DNA of 64,000 nucleotides from SZUA-430 sp040080835 (GTDB lineage: Bacteria; Pseudomonadota; Alphaproteobacteria; Micropepsales; Micropepsaceae): NCBI GenBank assembly GCA_040080835.1, contig JBEBHP010000013.1, forward strand, positions 1 to 64,000, written 5' to 3'. The position numbers and the translations under genes are program-made. This document shows, one piece after another, positions 1-7,457 of this stretch. The number at the start of each line of letters is the position of its first letter. The first letter of the stretch is position 1. The notes below the pieces were generated by a model. The model made no database searches, was not told the DNA's origin, and saw only the letters and a list, made by a program, of their open reading frames with translations.

Positions 1-1
1 G

Positions 2-370
2 CCTCCACCACCACCGCCGCCACCAGAACCGCCAAAGTTGCCGAAGGAATTCATTGTGTTCTTCGGTCACAACATGGCTGACCTGACGCCGGAAGCGTTG
101 GATGTCGTCAAGCAGGCAGCCGCATCTGCCAAGCAGTATGGCAGCGCGAACATCGCGGTTGTTGGCCACGCCGACCGCTCGGGTTCAGACAAGTACAATC
201 TGGCGCTTTCCATGAAGCGTGCGAATAGCGTGAAGTCGAGCCTGGTGACCGAAGGTATTTCGGAAGCCGCCATTGCAATCGATGCGAAGGGCGAGAGCTC
301 ACCGCTCGTACCAACAGACGACGGTGTGCGCGAACCGCAAAACCGCCGGGTGAATATCACGCTGCCATAG
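2..370 (+). CDS. OmpA-family protein, C-terminal part (5' end outside window)
   Basis: The frame is open from the window edge and ends in TAG. It begins with a run of eight prolines and a short Pro/Lys stretch, the hinge usual between an OmpA-type barrel and its periplasmic domain. About 105 residues of OmpA-like peptidoglycan-binding domain follow. The signature VVGHADRSGS carries the Asp, and the MKRANSVKSSL helix carries the Arg that normally bind meso-diaminopimelate. The end PQNRRVNITLP is typical. The next gene has the same hinge and domain, so this is one half of a tandem pair. The barrel domain is off-window. A strong terminator follows, so it is transcribed separately from the next copy. 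Confidence 0.9.
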   Translation, partial: PPPPPPPPEPPKLPKEFIVFFGHNMADLTPEALDVVKQAAASAKQYGSANIAVVGHADRSGSDKYNLALSMKRANSVKSSLVTEGISEAAIAIDAKGESSPLVPTDDGVREPQNRRVNITLP

Positions 371-393
371 TCAAGTTTGAGGGGAAACACGGG

Positions 394-424
394 CAAAAGG
401 CGGAGGCGAAACCTCCGCCTTTTG
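394..424 (+). terminator. Rho-independent terminator after the first OmpA-type gene
   Basis: A 13-bp perfect stem (394-406 pairing with 412-424) closes a 5-nt loop. The 3' arm ends in CCTTTTG, followed by TATTTG. It begins 24 nt after the stop codon. The A-run on the 5' side also makes it plausible as a bidirectional terminator. Confidence 0.85.
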
Positions 425-551
425 TATTTGAAGACTGTTGCAGATGTCCATGCTGCTACGAGACGTCGCGCACCGTTTATTGTGTCGCCGAATTTCTGCT
501 TCCCGCAGTTCCGGCATTTTCCGAACACGCTTCACACACCGATGTATTGCA

Positions 552-586
552 CACGCGTGAGCACACACTCCGTGTGTTCACGCGTG
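552..586. repeat. Long hairpin (15-bp inverted repeat) in OmpA leader
   Basis: The arm CACGCGTGAGCACAC (552-566) pairs with GTGTGTTCACGCGTG (572-586). All 15 positions pair if one G-T wobble is allowed, across a 5-nt loop. No T-run follows, so it does not look like a terminator. It lies about 150 bases upstream of the start at 734 and could be an operator or an mRNA leader hairpin. Confidence 0.6.
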
Positions 587-733
587 CCGCGCGTAACGTC
601 CGGGCGTCGACTCAAGTTAATATCTTGTTAACGAATGATTCGCGGGGGGACCGGAATCAGAAGAGCGCAAAGTGCGCCGCGACCGATGTCTCCTCGACAA
701 AAAAAATACGTGACAACAAAACGGGGTGCTGGG

Positions 734-1795
734 ATGTCAACAAAATCAAATCTGCTTGCGAGCGCTACACTGTCCCTATTTCTTTCGGGGTCCCTATTTC
801 TTTGCGGTCCAGCCAGCGCTGCTTCAACTGACGGCTGGTATGCCAGTCTTGAAGGCGGCGCGGTCTGGGTACAGGCATGGGACCACATCCGCACCTCCGC
901 CGAACGTTGCTACACGGTGACGCGACCGGCCACTGCCGAGTTCGACACGGGCTGGGCCGGACTGGGTTCGATTGGTTACGGCATGAACCACTGGCGGGTC
1001 GAAATCGAAGGCGGTTACAGGCAGAACAACCTGGGCAGCTATATCAAGAACGGATGGGTTCTCAGCGACACATCGGGCGATCTCACCGAGATCACGGCAA
1101 TGCTGAACGTTCTCTATGACGTGCCTTTGACGGACGCGATGTCGCTCTCGATCGGGGCTGGCGTCGGCGGCGACTACGCCGAGTTCAGCTTTGACCTGCC
1201 GTGGAGCGACATCAACCACAACGACTGGCGCTTTGCCTATCAGGGCATTGCCGGGCTGAATTATGCGCTAACCACAAACCTCGCCATGTACATCAACTAC
1301 AGGTACCTCAACGCACAGGGACCCAAGTTTGACGCAGACCCCTGGCTTTCCATCGACGGTGAAGATCTTCACAAACACACCGCGACCCTGGGTCTCAGAT
1401 ACGCATTCTCGTCACCGGCGGCGGCGCCTCTGGCCCCTCCACCACCTCCTCAGCCTGCGGCGCCTGTCGAGCGAGAGTTCCTGATTTTCTTCGGCTTCAA
1501 CAAGTCGAACCTGACCAGACAAGCCATGGATACGGTGCGCCAGGCTGCGACTGCCGCACAGCAATTGGGTACGGCGAAGATCCGCGTCGTAGGTCACACT
1601 GACAGGTCTGGCTCACTCAGTTACAACAAGGCCCTGTCCATGCGACGTGCCGATACAGTCAAAAAGGCGCTTGTCTCGGAAGGCGTGATGGGGTCTGCGA
1701 TTTCGATTGCGGGCCGGGGAGAATCCGACCCACTGGTTCAAACGGCGGATGGCGTGAGAGAACCACAAAACCGGCGTGTCCAGATCGGGTTTTGA
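734..1795 (+). CDS. OmpA-type outer-membrane protein (beta-barrel plus peptidoglycan-binding domain)
   Basis: The 353-residue protein has a signal peptide (MSTKSNLLASATLSLFLSGS, cut near PASA-AS). An eight-strand-type beta-barrel with alternating aromatic strands covers residues about 30-230. A Pro/Ala hinge (about 235-250) and a C-terminal OmpA domain follow, with VVGHTDRSGS and MRRADTVKKAL supplying the Asp and Arg expected for diaminopimelate binding. The ATG at 734 was chosen because the signal peptide begins there and GGGG lies just upstream. It should anchor the outer membrane to peptidoglycan. It is a paralog of the truncated gene at the left edge and shares its barrel style with the small proteins at 30.3-31.9 kb. 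Confidence 0.9.
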   Translation: MSTKSNLLASATLSLFLSGSLFLCGPASAASTDGWYASLEGGAVWVQAWDHIRTSAERCYTVTRPATAEFDTGWAGLGSIGYGMNHWRVEIEGGYRQNNLGSYIKNGWVLSDTSGDLTEITAMLNVLYDVPLTDAMSLSIGAGVGGDYAEFSFDLPWSDINHNDWRFAYQGIAGLNYALTTNLAMYINYRYLNAQGPKFDADPWLSIDGEDLHKHTATLGLRYAFSSPAAAPLAPPPPPQPAAPVEREFLIFFGFNKSNLTRQAMDTVRQAATAAQQLGTAKIRVVGHTDRSGSLSYNKALSMRRADTVKKALVSEGVMGSAISIAGRGESDPLVQTADGVREPQNRRVQIGF

Positions 1796-1831
1796 CGAAC
1801 CACTCGCGTTGCCTGAACTCCCCGGATAAGG

Positions 1832-1859
1832 TGGCGGCAATTTCTTTGCCGCCATTTTT
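1832..1859 (+). terminator. Rho-independent terminator after OmpA-type gene
   Basis: TGGCGGCAA (1832-1840) pairs perfectly with TTGCCGCCA (1846-1854) around a 5-nt loop, followed by five T residues. It ends only 15 nt before the next start codon. The acyl-CoA synthetase gene must therefore be transcribed by read-through or from a promoter overlapping this hairpin. Confidence 0.85.
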
Positions 1860-1874
1860 CATCGGGATCGCCAC

Positions 1875-3425
1875 ATGGCAGATATTCTTACCGACCTCGC
1901 CGCAAAACTGGGCTCAAGACTTGCACTTGTAGACGACAGGCCAGATGGCCACGTCGTGAAGTGGAGCTTTGAGGAACTGGAAATCAACGCGAACAAGCTT
2001 GCGCGGTTGCTCCTCGAGCTTGGTGTGAAATCCAACGACAGGGTGTTGTCGTGCGGCCAGAATTCTTGCTGGCTGGTTGCCATGACAAACGCGGTCCGCA
2101 AGATTGGCGCCGTCGGAGTGCCGCTGAACTACCGGTTGACGCATGAAGAGGCTGCTTACGTGGTCGACAACTCCGACTGCGTAGTCGTGTTTACAGATGC
2201 GGAATTTGCAGACCTGTTCGTGCAGATCCGCGGTGAAACACCGAAAGTGCGAGACGTGCTTGTATTTGACGGTACACCGCTGGAGGGGCAGCGCAAAGTT
2301 GAGACATTGATCGCCAACCTGCCGGGCACGCCCCCCGAAATGCGTGAGGCGCCTGGCGAACCTATGACGATGATCTATACCTCGGGAACAACGGGCAAAC
2401 CAAAGGGTGCCGTACGCTCATCGCTCGGCAACCCTCAGCAATCGGCGGCACTGTGGGGTGAGATTGGTTACCAGGCGGATGATGTCTACATCACCACCGG
2501 ACCGCTCTACCACTCGGGTCCTGGCGGATTTCTGGCGACATCGTTGCGGCAGGGTCATACCTGCGTGCTGCAGCACAAGTTCGACGAGGAAGACTGGCTT
2601 CGCCTGGTGCAGACCTATCGTGTCACCACCACCTTTGCGGCTCCGACACCCATCAGGCGCATCTGCCAGTTGCCTATGGAAATTTTCAGCAAGTATGACG
2701 TCAGCTCCATGGCGCGCATGGTGGGAAATGCCGCACCATGGTCCTATGCGCTGAAGCAGCTATATCTTTCGCGGTTCCCGAAACTGTCGCTGTTCGAAAT
2801 CTATGGCTCTACCGAACTTGGCGTAAACACCGTATTGCGACCCGAGCATCAATTGTCGAAGCCCGGATCATGCGGACGGCCGGCTCCTGGCGTTGAAATC
2901 ATGCTGTTTGACGAAGAAGGCAAACCCGTCACAACGCCAAATACCGAAGGCGAACTTTACGTGAAGAGCGCCAACATGTTCTCGACCTATCACAAGGCGC
3001 ATGACAAGTTCATGGCGGACCAGCGCGATGGCTGGCAGACCGTTGGCGACATTGCGTATCGCGATGCGGAAGGGTTTTTTCACATCTGTGATCGCAAGAA
3101 GGACATGATCATCTCGGGCGGCGTGAACATCTACCCGGCGGAGATTGAAGCGGCCCTCGAAGAGCATGACGACATCAATGATGTCGCGGTGTTCGGCATT
3201 CCTGATGACGAGTGGGGTGAGGCCGTGCATGCGATCGTTGTCGTGCGCAAGGGCGCACAACTGTCGAAGGAGCGGATCATCGGGTATGCGCGGTCCCGCC
3301 TTGCCGGCTACAAGGTCCCGCGTTCCATTTCGTTCATGGATGAAATTCCGCGCACGGGCTCGGGCAAGATCCTGAAGCGCGACTTGCGCAAACCGTTCTG
3401 GGCCGGGCGCAGCAGCCGCGTGTGA
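1875..3425 (+). CDS. Acyl-CoA synthetase (AMP-binding, FadD-like)
   Basis: This 516-residue member of the ANL adenylating superfamily should activate a carboxylic acid, probably a fatty acid, to its CoA thioester via an acyl-adenylate. The P-loop-like motif IYTSGTTGKPKGA is near residue 165, the YGSTE motif near 310, and the ligase core GDIAYRDAEGFFHICDRKKD near 390-410. The C-terminal catalytic lysine region PRTGSGKILKRDLRK is present, so all ATP- and CoA-half-reaction motifs look intact. No signal peptide is seen. The length is normal. Substrate chain length cannot be read from the sequence. It stands alone: a terminator precedes it, and the next gene has its own likely promoter. Confidence 0.9.
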   Translation: MADILTDLAAKLGSRLALVDDRPDGHVVKWSFEELEINANKLARLLLELGVKSNDRVLSCGQNSCWLVAMTNAVRKIGAVGVPLNYRLTHEEAAYVVDNSDCVVVFTDAEFADLFVQIRGETPKVRDVLVFDGTPLEGQRKVETLIANLPGTPPEMREAPGEPMTMIYTSGTTGKPKGAVRSSLGNPQQSAALWGEIGYQADDVYITTGPLYHSGPGGFLATSLRQGHTCVLQHKFDEEDWLRLVQTYRVTTTFAAPTPIRRICQLPMEIFSKYDVSSMARMVGNAAPWSYALKQLYLSRFPKLSLFEIYGSTELGVNTVLRPEHQLSKPGSCGRPAPGVEIMLFDEEGKPVTTPNTEGELYVKSANMFSTYHKAHDKFMADQRDGWQTVGDIAYRDAEGFFHICDRKKDMIISGGVNIYPAEIEAALEEHDDINDVAVFGIPDDEWGEAVHAIVVVRKGAQLSKERIIGYARSRLAGYKVPRSISFMDEIPRTGSGKILKRDLRKPFWAGRSSRV

Positions 3426-3452
3426 AGCGCCAATCTTTATTGTAAAGCTTGC

Positions 3453-3480
3453 TTGACATCTCGCAAACTCACGTGTAAAT
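3453..3480 (+). promoter_or_regulatory. Possible sigma-70-type promoter for the membrane protein-XRE-hydrolase operon
   Basis: A perfect -35 hexamer TTGACA (3453-3458) is followed after about 16-17 nt by a weak A/T-rich -10 region (TGTAAAT, 3474-3480). It lies 23 nt upstream of the start at 3503, in an A+T-rich stretch. The -10 match is poor, so the call is tentative. Confidence 0.4.
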
Positions 3481-3502
3481 GGTCCTTGTCATTTAATCAA
3501 GG

Positions 3503-3907
3503 ATGCTTGTCATGGCGATGAATGCGGCGCAGCGACGTTATCAAGTCAGATTTTGGCCAATCATGGCCTTTTATGTGGTCGCCGTCCTGGGCGTGACGTG
3601 GCTTTTCAACAACCAGCCGCCGGAAGGACCCATCAAGTTTGTGATCGCGGTCCTGCCCGCGCTGCCGATCATCGGCGTGCTCTACGTGATGGGACGCTAT
3701 CTGGTCGAGGAGGATGACGAATTCCTTCGTCTGCAGCACGTGATCAGCCTGCTGATTGCAACAGGTCTCACGCTTTCATTTTGTGCCGTGTGGGGCTTCC
3801 TCGAGATCTACCATCTCGTTCCAGTCATCGGCGTCTTCGATATCAGCTGGGGCTACTTCGCAGCGATGGGCCTCGGCCGATTGCTGGCCAAGTGGTGGTA
3901 CCGATGA
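3503..3907 (+). CDS. Four-helix integral membrane protein of unknown function
   Basis: The 134-residue protein has four hydrophobic segments (about residues 18-34, 45-62, 79-98 and 104-126) and a charged EEDDEF stretch between helices two and three. AAGG lies just before the ATG. Its TGA overlaps the ATG of the following XRE regulator in an ATGA arrangement, so the two are translationally coupled. Pairs of a small membrane protein with a very short XRE regulator recur in bacteria. I infer that the regulator controls this operon, or senses something through the membrane partner. No enzymatic motif is visible. Confidence 0.8.
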   Translation: MLVMAMNAAQRRYQVRFWPIMAFYVVAVLGVTWLFNNQPPEGPIKFVIAVLPALPIIGVLYVMGRYLVEEDDEFLRLQHVISLLIATGLTLSFCAVWGFLEIYHLVPVIGVFDISWGYFAAMGLGRLLAKWWYR

Positions 3908-4095
3908 AGAACCGGCTGCGGGTGCTCCGGGCGGAACGTGGCTGGAGCCAGGCCGATCTGGCGGAGCGGCTTGCCGTATCCCGGCAGAGCATCAACGCAA
4001 TAGAGACCGGCAAGTATGACCCTTCCCTGCCGCTTGCTTTCAAAATTGCAAACATTTTCAGCATGAAGATCGAACAGATTTTTGATGCCGAATAG
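3904..4095 (+). CDS. Minimal XRE-family HTH transcriptional regulator
   Basis: The protein is 63 residues, essentially one Cro/C1-type helix-turn-helix: RLRVLRAERGWSQADLAERL, then VSRQSINAIETGKYDPSL as recognition helix and flank, ending with IEQIFDAE. This length is standard for the stand-alone YozG/XRE type. The ATG at 3904 overlaps the stop of the membrane protein gene by the ATGA mode. Longer in-frame extensions run through that gene and were rejected. The alpha/beta hydrolase gene follows immediately. Confidence 0.88.
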   Translation: MKNRLRVLRAERGWSQADLAERLAVSRQSINAIETGKYDPSLPLAFKIANIFSMKIEQIFDAE

Positions 4096-4110
4096 ATGGT
4101 GGAGACCCAG

Positions 4111-5025
4111 ATGAAAGACTTCAAGATTCCAATGTGGTTTGTGCGCTTGTTCGCGATACTCATGTCAATCCCGGTGTTTCTGCAGATCTGTTCGCACGCC
4201 AAAAGCGATGACAGTACTGCCCCGCGCATCACGGTGAGCGTGGAAGGGAAAGGTCCCGATATCGTCATGATCCCTGGCCTTGCGTCTTCTGCGGAAGTGT
4301 GGCGAGGCGAGGCGAACCGGTTGAAGGCTGTGTATCGGGTACATCTGGTGCAGGTTGCTGGTTTTGCGGGGACACCCGTTGGTGGCAATGTGCAGACACC
4401 GCTGCTGCTGCCGATCCAGGATGAGATAGTCGCCTACATCAGTACCCAGCACCTGAACCACCCGGTTCTGGTCGGGCACTCCATGGGCGGATTGCTGTCC
4501 ATGATGATCGCGGAGAGCCATCCTGAAGTCATCGGCAATGTGCTGATTGTCGACAGCCTTCCGTTCTTCGGGCTGCTTTCCAATCCACAGGCAACGGTCG
4601 AAGGCGTTATGCCGATTGCCCGCCAATTCCGTGACCAGGTGATCGCGCAAGGCCAGGACGCGTATGCGCAGGGGCAGTTGCGCACCATGAGCATGCTGAT
4701 CAAGTCCAACGGGCCCGAAGCGCAAGCCGCTTTGGCCGCCGCCCAGTCTTCCGACCACAAGGTGGTCGCACAAGCGCTGTTTGAGGACTGGACAACCGAT
4801 TTGCGGTCGCGGCTCGGGTCGATGACAATGAAAGTCGCGGTGCTTTACCCCTACGATACCTCCATGGGCATACCGCAGTCAGCGGTTGACGGCATTTACA
4901 ACAATGCCTTTGCCGGGTTGCCCAACAAGCAGATCATTCGGATCGATGGCTCGTATCACTTCATACAAATTGACCAGCCTGACCGTTTTCACGAAGAGGT
5001 CATGAAATTTCTCGCGCTGAAATAA
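4111..5025 (+). CDS. Alpha/beta hydrolase, probably membrane-anchored or exported
   Basis: The protein is 304 residues. An N-terminal hydrophobic segment (about residues 8-27, FVRLFAILMSIPVFLQICSH) is a signal peptide or anchor. An alpha/beta hydrolase fold follows with oxyanion motif MIPGLASS, nucleophile elbow VGHSMGG, and a late YHFIQIDQP carrying the probable catalytic His. I chose the ATG at 4111 rather than the in-frame ATG at 4096 because GGAG sits 6 nt before it. It is the third gene of the membrane protein-XRE-hydrolase unit. The substrate is unknown; esterase or lipase activity is only the family default. Confidence 0.85.
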   Translation: MKDFKIPMWFVRLFAILMSIPVFLQICSHAKSDDSTAPRITVSVEGKGPDIVMIPGLASSAEVWRGEANRLKAVYRVHLVQVAGFAGTPVGGNVQTPLLLPIQDEIVAYISTQHLNHPVLVGHSMGGLLSMMIAESHPEVIGNVLIVDSLPFFGLLSNPQATVEGVMPIARQFRDQVIAQGQDAYAQGQLRTMSMLIKSNGPEAQAALAAAQSSDHKVVAQALFEDWTTDLRSRLGSMTMKVAVLYPYDTSMGIPQSAVDGIYNNAFAGLPNKQIIRIDGSYHFIQIDQPDRFHEEVMKFLALK

Positions 5026-5031
5026 GCGGAG

Positions 5032-6081
5032 CTAATCGCTTTTGTCCCGTCTGGACCTGCTGCCGGGAGATGAACCCTGCAGCACGTCCCGGCACTGTTC
5101 GCGCAGGAAGCGGCTTACGGCGCTGGGCTCTGAAAAGCCCAGCAAGGTGACCAGTTCGGTCGCCGAAACACTGCCTTTCAGTGCCTCGACACGTACAATT
5201 TCCTTCCTTGCGTTCGCGAGCACCTGCTTGAATGACACGCCTCTTTCATTCAACCGTCGTTGCAGCGTGCGTTCCGTCATTCCAAGCGCGTTCGCCAGAT
5301 CTCCCATGGCTGTGTACCCCAACGGGATCATGCTGCGGATCACAGCATCCGCCTTCGTCATCAGGTCTGCTGACAGGCTGTGATGAAATTCCTCCAGCTG
5401 GCTTCGGGCGAGAGAATGAAGGTGAGTGTTGGCCCTGGAGGACTGAGCAGCGAAATCCTCTGTGCTGACGCAAAACATATTCAGGGACTGGTTGAACTGA
5501 ACTGGCACACCAAATACCTGCTGGTACACTGATGCTGTCGAAACTGCACCGTGAACGAACGCAACTTTCCGCGGGTTCCAGCCTGGGGCAATCAAGTGCC
5601 TGCAGAGTTCAACGCCCGTTGTGAGCAGCGCTTCGCGGTAGTGCACAGCGTCATGGCGTCCATGCTGTTCGATGTGCAACGAGATGCAATTGCCATCGGC
5701 TGTCCTTGCACATTCAAGTTTGAGCGCACCGTTCAGGACGTGCACGTAACGACCGAGTTCACCTATCGCCTGCTCCAGTGACTTCGCGTGCTCCGCCACC
5801 ATGCCGATCAACCCGTAGGAACTGAAGTCCAGTTTCCTGGCGAGCCTGATCCCAAAGTCCGGTACGCGAGAAAGCCTTGCCGCAGTCTCGATGGCGTCGG
5901 TCACGACACCGCAGTCGAGCAGTGCGCCAGCCTGGTTGATTGCGTCCCGCGTCAGCCTGACGAGCGACAGGACCTCATCACCGTCCACCCCCAGTTCAAT
6001 TGCAAGGTCCAGAGCGTGACGAACCATCAGTGGCGTCGCCAGCGGCCTTCCCGGCATGCCATTGGATTTACTGATCATCAT
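5032..6081 (-). CDS. AraC-family transcriptional regulator (paralog 1)
   Basis: The protein is 349 residues. The N-terminal two thirds resemble the arabinose-binding-type sensor domain (Pfam Arabinose_bd) found in OruR/ArgR-like AraC proteins, with the region YREALLTTGVELCRHLIAPGW. The C-terminal 90 residues are the double helix-turn-helix, with MGDLANALGMTERTLQRRLNERG and LVTLLGFSEPSAVSRFLREQ. It lies 11 nt downstream of a second, similar regulator on the same strand, so the pair is probably one transcript. The effector is unknown. The convergent hydrolase gene ends 6 nt away, but there is no evidence that it is a target. Confidence 0.88.
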   Translation of the reverse strand: MMISKSNGMPGRPLATPLMVRHALDLAIELGVDGDEVLSLVRLTRDAINQAGALLDCGVVTDAIETAARLSRVPDFGIRLARKLDFSSYGLIGMVAEHAKSLEQAIGELGRYVHVLNGALKLECARTADGNCISLHIEQHGRHDAVHYREALLTTGVELCRHLIAPGWNPRKVAFVHGAVSTASVYQQVFGVPVQFNQSLNMFCVSTEDFAAQSSRANTHLHSLARSQLEEFHHSLSADLMTKADAVIRSMIPLGYTAMGDLANALGMTERTLQRRLNERGVSFKQVLANARKEIVRVEALKGSVSATELVTLLGFSEPSAVSRFLREQCRDVLQGSSPGSRSRRDKSD

Positions 6082-6092
6082 CGCGCGCTATC

Positions 6093-7103
6093 TCATGAGC
6101 GTGCGCGTCTGGCTTGCGACTTCAACTCGCTTGCCGTCTTGCCCATATGGTTGCGTACAAAGCGGCTGGCCGCACTGGGTTCCGAGAAGCCGAGCAATGC
6201 CGCGAGCTTCTCTCCATTGGCCAGACCAAGTTTGATTTGATCCTTCACAATCGTTTCCCGCACCATATTGACGATTTTCCGGAATGAGGAACCGTCATTC
6301 GACAGCCGCCGCTGAAGTGTTCTGGGCGACATGTTTAACATGCTGGCGACATTTGATGCACTGGCTCTTCCACTGGAAAGCAGCCCCGGGATCAACAAGG
6401 CGACCTGTGCCGGCAAATTGTCTGCCTGTTGGCTACTTGCTCCATCGAGCACGCGCTGCAGCATTGCCTGCACAGGCGACTTCTCGATGCTGATGCTCAT
6501 GTCCATCCGGGAACGGGGCGAAATGGCCGCGCAAAGGACCTGCTCGAAATCTACCGGGCAGCGAAACGCCTCGCGATATGTGGTTTGGCTGCTCATCCTG
6601 CTGTGCGGGAAGCAGATCCGTGACGGGTTCCATGCCTTGGCGCTCAGCAAGCGGCCAAACCTGATCATCATCAGCAGCATCCCTTCTGTGTAATGCCGGG
6701 GCCTGATCGTACTTCGGGAACTTGTCTGGAACTGCAACTGCGCATCGTTTGCATCTCGATGGATGGCGTAGGTGTATCCTGTCCCCAGCCTGGAGACGTA
6801 GGAGCCGATCCCCGCAAATGCCCTGGAAAGCGTGTGCTGATGAGCGACAACCACACCCAGGACGCCGAAGGTCCGGAAGTCCGATTTCTTACCCCAGACT
6901 ATGCCGAAGTCGTCACGAGCGGTCAGAAGTGCGGCCATTTCCACCGCATCGATGAGCTTGCTGGTCTGCACGTATCCGCCGACGCGATACGCAGTCTGCT
7001 CGGAAATGTTAACTCCGGACAGAATCCTTGCCGGTTCCACGCCAAGGTTTTTCGCCAGTTCCAGTGCGTACTGCAGCACGACGTTGCGCGAGAAATAATG
7101 CAT
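6093..7103 (-). CDS. AraC-family transcriptional regulator (paralog 2)
   Basis: The 336-residue protein has the same architecture as its downstream neighbour: an Arabinose_bd-like sensor (residues about 15-200, including YTEGMLLMMIRFGRLLSAKAW) and an AraC double HTH (SNVASMLNMSPRTLQRRLSNDG; LAALLGFSEPSAASRFVRNH). The two proteins share the order of motifs and the FGxxWGKKSDF/DFGIRLARKLDF region, so they look like an old tandem duplication. The gene is divergent from the GGDEF gene across about 350 bases. Proteins of this type often regulate lipid or amino-acid catabolism, but no target can be assigned here. Confidence 0.88.
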   Translation of the reverse strand: MHYFSRNVVLQYALELAKNLGVEPARILSGVNISEQTAYRVGGYVQTSKLIDAVEMAALLTARDDFGIVWGKKSDFRTFGVLGVVVAHQHTLSRAFAGIGSYVSRLGTGYTYAIHRDANDAQLQFQTSSRSTIRPRHYTEGMLLMMIRFGRLLSAKAWNPSRICFPHSRMSSQTTYREAFRCPVDFEQVLCAAISPRSRMDMSISIEKSPVQAMLQRVLDGASSQQADNLPAQVALLIPGLLSSGRASASNVASMLNMSPRTLQRRLSNDGSSFRKIVNMVRETIVKDQIKLGLANGEKLAALLGFSEPSAASRFVRNHMGKTASELKSQARRARS

Positions 7104-7457
7104 TTGGATCAGCGCTTCCGTGGCGGCAGGTGCGGTGCCGTCAGCACAGCGCTACGCCCGAAAACCAGGGTTTCCACTGGCCTGCGCAATGAATTCGGCC
7201 GCTGCATTCCGACAAAAAGTTCCATCCCGTCCAACATGTACCTAGCATGTGAGAGTGGCGCGATTTGTCAATCTACTGTCGTGTTTCGTCAAGCCCGTTT
7301 GTGCGGCTGCATTTACGCTTTCCACATCCGATTCACGGTACATTCCGCGCGCCGGACCGGCCAGGTGCGGGCCGCCTACCCACGAGTTCTGGGAACAGCC
7401 CGCATCCGGCCGTCGATACAAGAAGCCAGTGCAAATCAAGCAAGGTCCAAAAAGAAG
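7104..7457. other. Divergent intergenic region between AraC pair and GGDEF gene
   Basis: About 350 bases should hold the promoters of both flanking transcripts. I see no strong consensus -35/-10 pair, terminator or gene. The GGDEF frame is open back to 6693, but that extension overlaps the AraC gene and has no protein-like content. Confidence 0.5.

Larger units (their letters stand above)
371..733. other. Intergenic region between two OmpA-type genes
   Basis: This gap of about 360 bases holds the terminator at 394-424, the long inverted repeat at 552-586 and the 5' leader of the second OmpA-type gene. No reading frame here looks like a protein. The frame of the downstream gene is open back to 635, but the signal peptide starts at the ATG at 734. 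Confidence 0.6.

Noticed and set aside
6693..7457. A 255-codon upstream extension of the GGDEF protein
   Set aside because: It overlaps the divergent AraC gene and has no domain content. The ATG at 7458 gives a sensible protein.
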